A stretch of DNA of 64,000 nucleotides, from contig VZRN01004400.1 in NCBI GenBank assembly GCA_013397935.1, forward strand, positions 972,146 to 1,036,145. Direction: 5' to 3'. Under the pieces are notes generated by a model. The model saw nothing but the letters and a program-made list of their open reading frames with translations, was not told the origin of the DNA and did no database searches. A program made the position numbers and the translations under genes. This document shows, piece by piece, positions 60,228-64,000 of the stretch (position 1 is its first letter; each line of letters begins with the position of its first letter). The DNA comes from Dasyornis broadbenti. Lineage: Eukaryota; Chordata; Aves; Passeriformes; Dasyornithidae.

Positions 60228-61469
60228 TGGCATATACACTATATCCAAGGAGGAATTCAAGTCCTATTTGCCACTGAGAAGCAAACACTTGGCCACCTAA
60301 CATTTTTTATGTTATTCTGTATATTATGTTATATATATATATATAAAATAAAGACATATTGCTTAACTCTGTACAGATATACTTTAACCATCTACACAAA
60401 ATGACAAAGTCACTTCTAGCCCTTGCAAATTTCAGTTTAACTTACTTTTTTTGTTTGGAAGGAAATTTAATCCTTTAGTACTCTGCAACGCACAAAATCT
60501 ATAAAACCTACAAAGCCTAGGTTGAACAGTAATGATCCCCTGTCTTTTAGAAGTCTGATCTTCCAAAGATACATGACATGATTAACTTAAATTTCACTGT
60601 CAAATTTGGAGCATTTAGTCAGTACTTTCCAATTCACCAGAAGCTGGGAAAGAGAAGGTATGGTCAAGTGCAGAAAATGAGAAAGCTGACTTGGATTTAA
60701 GTACCACAGAAATTTGATTGTTTTGTTGCTACACTTTACCTGTGAACCTGTTTGCCCGTGCCACCCACAGAAGTACCTATATCACCATCCCAGTCAACCA
60801 CTATTCTCCTGTAGTTCTTACAAACATGTTCACCTCTAGATGCATCAATGACACTTTCCTAAGTGTAATGCATGGCAGAGCAGCCTGTGGCAGACCTCTT
60901 GGGTCATCTCACAGAACCCACAGAAGATGCCAACAAAAGGGTCAGCCCTGCCCATACCATGAGAAGCTATTGTTGCTACATAATAGAACAGTGACCTTGA
61001 ATGAAGCAGTAAATAAAGAAAAGAGGCCAATGTTTGGTTGTGAGTTGGCAGGATGGTGGAAAACAGTAGGTGACCTTACAAGAATGTGCCATGAGAGGGA
61101 CACAAATGGACGGTGCGGAAGACATGGACAGCAAGGGTGTGAATGTTAAGATGTGTTAATGGAAGACTTTGGAAGACAAGAGGAGCCTAAGGCTGAAAAA
61201 AAGTCTCATCCTAATTTGCTAATATTTCTCCCTATGGTTTCAGGACATGAGAGTCATCTTTTCACCAAATGCCATCCTTAGTCTGAATTGTGCATAATCT
61301 CTGATAGGATTTTATGTGGAAGAGCAGAGGAAACCTCTGACAATCTCTGGAATAGCATCCAAACTGCTAACCACGCAAACACCCATAGCTGTGCCCAGCT
61401 CTGCAGGGACTGGAGCAAACTCCTCTGTACCAGAAGTTAATCTGTTCTCACTCTATTTCCAAGAAGCAC
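60228..61469. other. Spacer, nothing recognised
   Basis: An (AT)n run lies at 60331-60345. The 143-codon plus frame 60718-61149 is cysteine-rich toward its end but has no domain, splice pair or promoter and is probably chance. Confidence 0.45.
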
Positions 61470-61543
61470 AGAAAGAATATTATTATTTAAATTATAACTA
61501 TTATTAAATAATAATAATAATTAGTAGTAGTAGTACTACTACA
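61470..61543. repeat. Compound TAA/TAG trinucleotide repeat with palindrome
   Basis: An ATT/TAA-rich stretch (about 61478-61522) passes into TAG repeats and then ACT repeats. The switch makes a 16-bp perfect palindrome GTAGTAGTACTACTAC at 61527-61542. Reversal of repeat strand at a sharp point suggests an inversion or hairpin-mediated slippage within the array. Confidence 0.85.
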
Positions 61544-64000
61544 ACATTATATGGCACATTGTTCTCAGTAAGCATTTTCCAGATTTATCTTACAGGTTTT
61601 TAAAAAACTGAGGCCAAAACCAGAACAATAAAAGTTGGTCAGTGTAAGGAACTGTATATGTCATCAACTTACAAAAATTACCTGGCACATCTTCCCTTAG
61701 GGGGAGAACATGTTAATCAGCAGACACAGAAACAAGATTTCTTCCTGCAGAAACAGACTGTATTTATTATCTCAGGCAACATCAGCCATCAAGCCACTTG
61801 TTGTAGAGGTACTTAAAGTCTGTTTTTTAAAAGAAATATTAAAATATAAGTAAAAATGCAAGTGCAGCTCCTGCACGTTTCCAAAGAAGTGGCCCTAACT
61901 CACAGATGCCATCAAATCACACATCTCTGAGTACCCAGGGAGAAAAAAAAAGCCATGACACATAAAACTGTAGCTTTTAGCACTACCAAATTCAAGACAT
62001 TTGACATTGCCTGAATTCTAACACTCTGCATCCTACTGTACAGAAAATCAGAAGATTCATGGCAAATTGAGGAAAGTTAAGACTAGATAACACCAGAGGT
62101 TTTTGTTATCTCAAAAGCTGGTAAGTCAGGGAAGCAACCAGGTGATCAGAAATCTGCCAGGGAACTTGCTCATAACCTGCCCAAAATGTCATTTTCTCTG
62201 TCCATCCTGGCCAGCAGAAGACATTACTCAAGGGAACAGAAGTTAAACACTTCCACTTCCTTATCCTGTCCCTGTCTTTTCTTTGGAAGGAGTAGTCCAT
62301 AAGTGGAATCCCTCTCCCAGCAGTCACTATCATTAAGATTTCACGTAACACGGGCTTCAGAGTTAAAACCATGCAGGAGATGGACTACACCTCATAACCA
62401 GCATAGCTACAGATTCTTTTCACCCCCAGAGTCAGGCAGGGCTTACGGCATCTTTCATTCTGCAAAGCATTCTGCAAAGGCTGGTGAGATATCTCCACGT
62501 CTTTAAACAAGAGACTTCTTTAAACAACGGAGATGATGAAGGACAAATCTGAATAGCATCATTTGCAAAAGAGCCACAAAGAACAGCTCCAGCCTGGTCC
62601 TGCTCTCAGCCTGTTCAGCTCATGTCCCAGCACGGACATGGAGAAAACAACAAACCCATCCTCCTTGTAGTTCCTCAGATGCACGAGATAATTGTACCAT
62701 AAGCTGCATATTCAATATCAGTTAAACTCCCATTTCACAAGTTTACGTACACACACACAGAAACGCAGTTAGCCTGCTACAAACTAACTGCTTTCCGCTC
62801 ATACATACTGATCCTTTAAGAAAACAAGCCTTTGCCCCCTTCCTGCAACAGAATACCCAGTGCTTTTATTCGGCATTTCTTCTAAATAGGCAAGAGGCAT
62901 TTGTAAAAGAGGCTAGGCTTGAGCTGTCAGAACAGGACAGATATTAAACGTTTCTAAAGCCCAAAGGGAGAAGTTTTCTGGTTTCACCCTCTGTGTCAAG
63001 TGACAGATCCACTGTGACGGGTCATTACCGTGACAAAGAGAAAGCAGCTGGACATAGAGAGGGGCAGAGGCTAACAGAGTGATTACATCCTTAAATCAAC
63101 TATAAAATGTTACAAAAGATGAAGAGGAGGAAGAAACAGAGGAGTATATTCAGGAGAATAAAGTCAGTTTGATAAAGTGTTTAGCTGCAAATCATATGAA
63201 ATTAATTCATTTAAATAAAAGAAAAATCAAGACAACTTACTCTTCTGTGAAAGCAGAGTCTATTTGAAAGAATATTTTAAAGTGATTAAAATTATTATTT
63301 CACGCAATCAACCCATTTCCTATCCTCCTTAATAAATTTCCACAGTCTCTATAAAGTAAATGTATCTTTGAAGACCTACTTCCTCCCATTTTGGAAGCCC
63401 CCCAAAAAATCAGAACTAGTTACTGAGGTTTCTCCCATCTCCATTTTCCTTTCCCTCAAATAAGATCAGAAGGATTTTAGCACCATCACCACAGCATAGC
63501 AGTTGCTCAGCAGGTCACACACAACCCTTACTGTTAGGTGCACACAGCTTTAAAAGGACAAGTGGTGAATTAAGAGGAAAACTAAAAGAACATATTTTCC
63601 AGTCTTCCCACTAATGGGAACAGTAAATTAAATTTTCAGTAAAAAGCAACATCCAGGCAACTGAGTTTTACTAAAGGAGATTCCATTGCCATGTGCTGTA
63701 CTCCAGAAGCCATTCTATTGCTTCTTATAAATTACACATTATTTAAGTTTTTGTTAAAGTTGGCATCACTGCTGCTACAGCTCTCTCCACTAAAATTTGA
63801 CATTTCTGGGCAACTAAGAATTGGTTGATAACTGATAATAAAAGTCATATTACTTGGAAATGTTTGCATGCAACACATTCCTTCTAAATTCTTTTATTCT
63901 GACCCCTTTTCACTTTTGTACCTCTGTGCTCTCTCTTCTATTATGCCTTTCTCCCAGTAAGTTATTAGGTTTTAAATGAGATATTAAAGAAAAAAAAAAA
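61544..64000. other. AT-rich spacer to window end
   Basis: No gene is recognised. The minus frame 62106-62372 (88 codons) and the plus frame 62303-62506 have no domains. A purine-rich stretch runs at 63116-63146, and the window ends in an A11 tract (63990-64000) that may continue beyond it. Confidence 0.45.

Noticed and set aside
60718..61149. 143-codon plus-strand frame with many cysteines
   Set aside because: Starts with a non-ATG codon, no recognisable cysteine spacing, no splice or promoter support.
1..64000. Endogenous retrovirus, CRISPR array, tRNA or rRNA gene
   Set aside because: No long gag/pol-like frames, paired LTRs, primer-binding sites, regularly spaced repeats, tRNA box B strings or rRNA sequence were seen on either strand.

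Overview
The window reads as non-coding nuclear DNA from an amniote vertebrate, most likely a bird or another sauropsid. It is AT-rich. I see none of the dense interspersed repeats typical of mammals (no Alu-, B1- or L1-like sequence). The only transposon traces are two worn stretches resembling the 3' ends of CR1/L3 LINEs, near 8.3-8.46 kb and 50.16-50.23 kb. Long spacers, short scattered open frames and simple A/T tracts fit introns or an intergenic desert. Nothing looks bacterial, viral or organellar. The organism call is inference from composition and repeat content.

I could not recognise any protein-coding gene, tRNA, rRNA, snRNA or known microRNA. The longest open frames (179, 169, 145, 143 and 138 codons) have no recognisable domain and are about what chance gives in 128 kb of strand. 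A few shorter open segments are bounded by good splice signals or are protein-like in composition. On the minus strand these lie near 4.1, 17.7, 35.65, 48.8 and 58.4 kb. On the plus strand they lie near 10.2, 13.4 and 56.1 kb. They are listed as low-confidence candidate exons. That five lie on the minus strand leaves open a minus-strand spliced transcript, but this is not shown.

Layout. 0-10.3 kb is mixed, with three GC-richer patches (0.54-1.08, 4.03-4.2 and 5.99-6.14 kb) and a moderately GC-rich block at 9.4-10.3 kb that ends in a candidate 3' exon. 10.3-30 kb is AT-rich spacer with an (AAAAT)15 microsatellite, a G-quadruplex motif at 22.2 kb, an RFX X-box-like site and a 20-bp palindrome built from TEAD-type motifs. 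30.28-31.29 kb has the dense, varied, homeodomain- and nuclear-receptor-motif texture of a conserved enhancer. 35.6-37.9 kb holds a short ATG-plus-donor candidate, a TATA-like motif and a small CpG-dense patch. 37.9-48.7 kb is the most AT-rich spacer. 50.1-51.5 kb has an old LINE trace and a second enhancer-like block. 56-58.6 kb holds two candidate exons, an octamer pair and a MEF2 consensus. 60.16-60.23 kb forms a pre-miRNA-sized imperfect hairpin. The rest to 64 kb is spacer.

Because no gene is recognised, I make no claim about how genes here work together. The strongest direct observations are structural: the hairpin at 60.2 kb, the palindrome at 29.3 kb, the G-quadruplex motif at 22.2 kb and the microsatellite at 11.65 kb.
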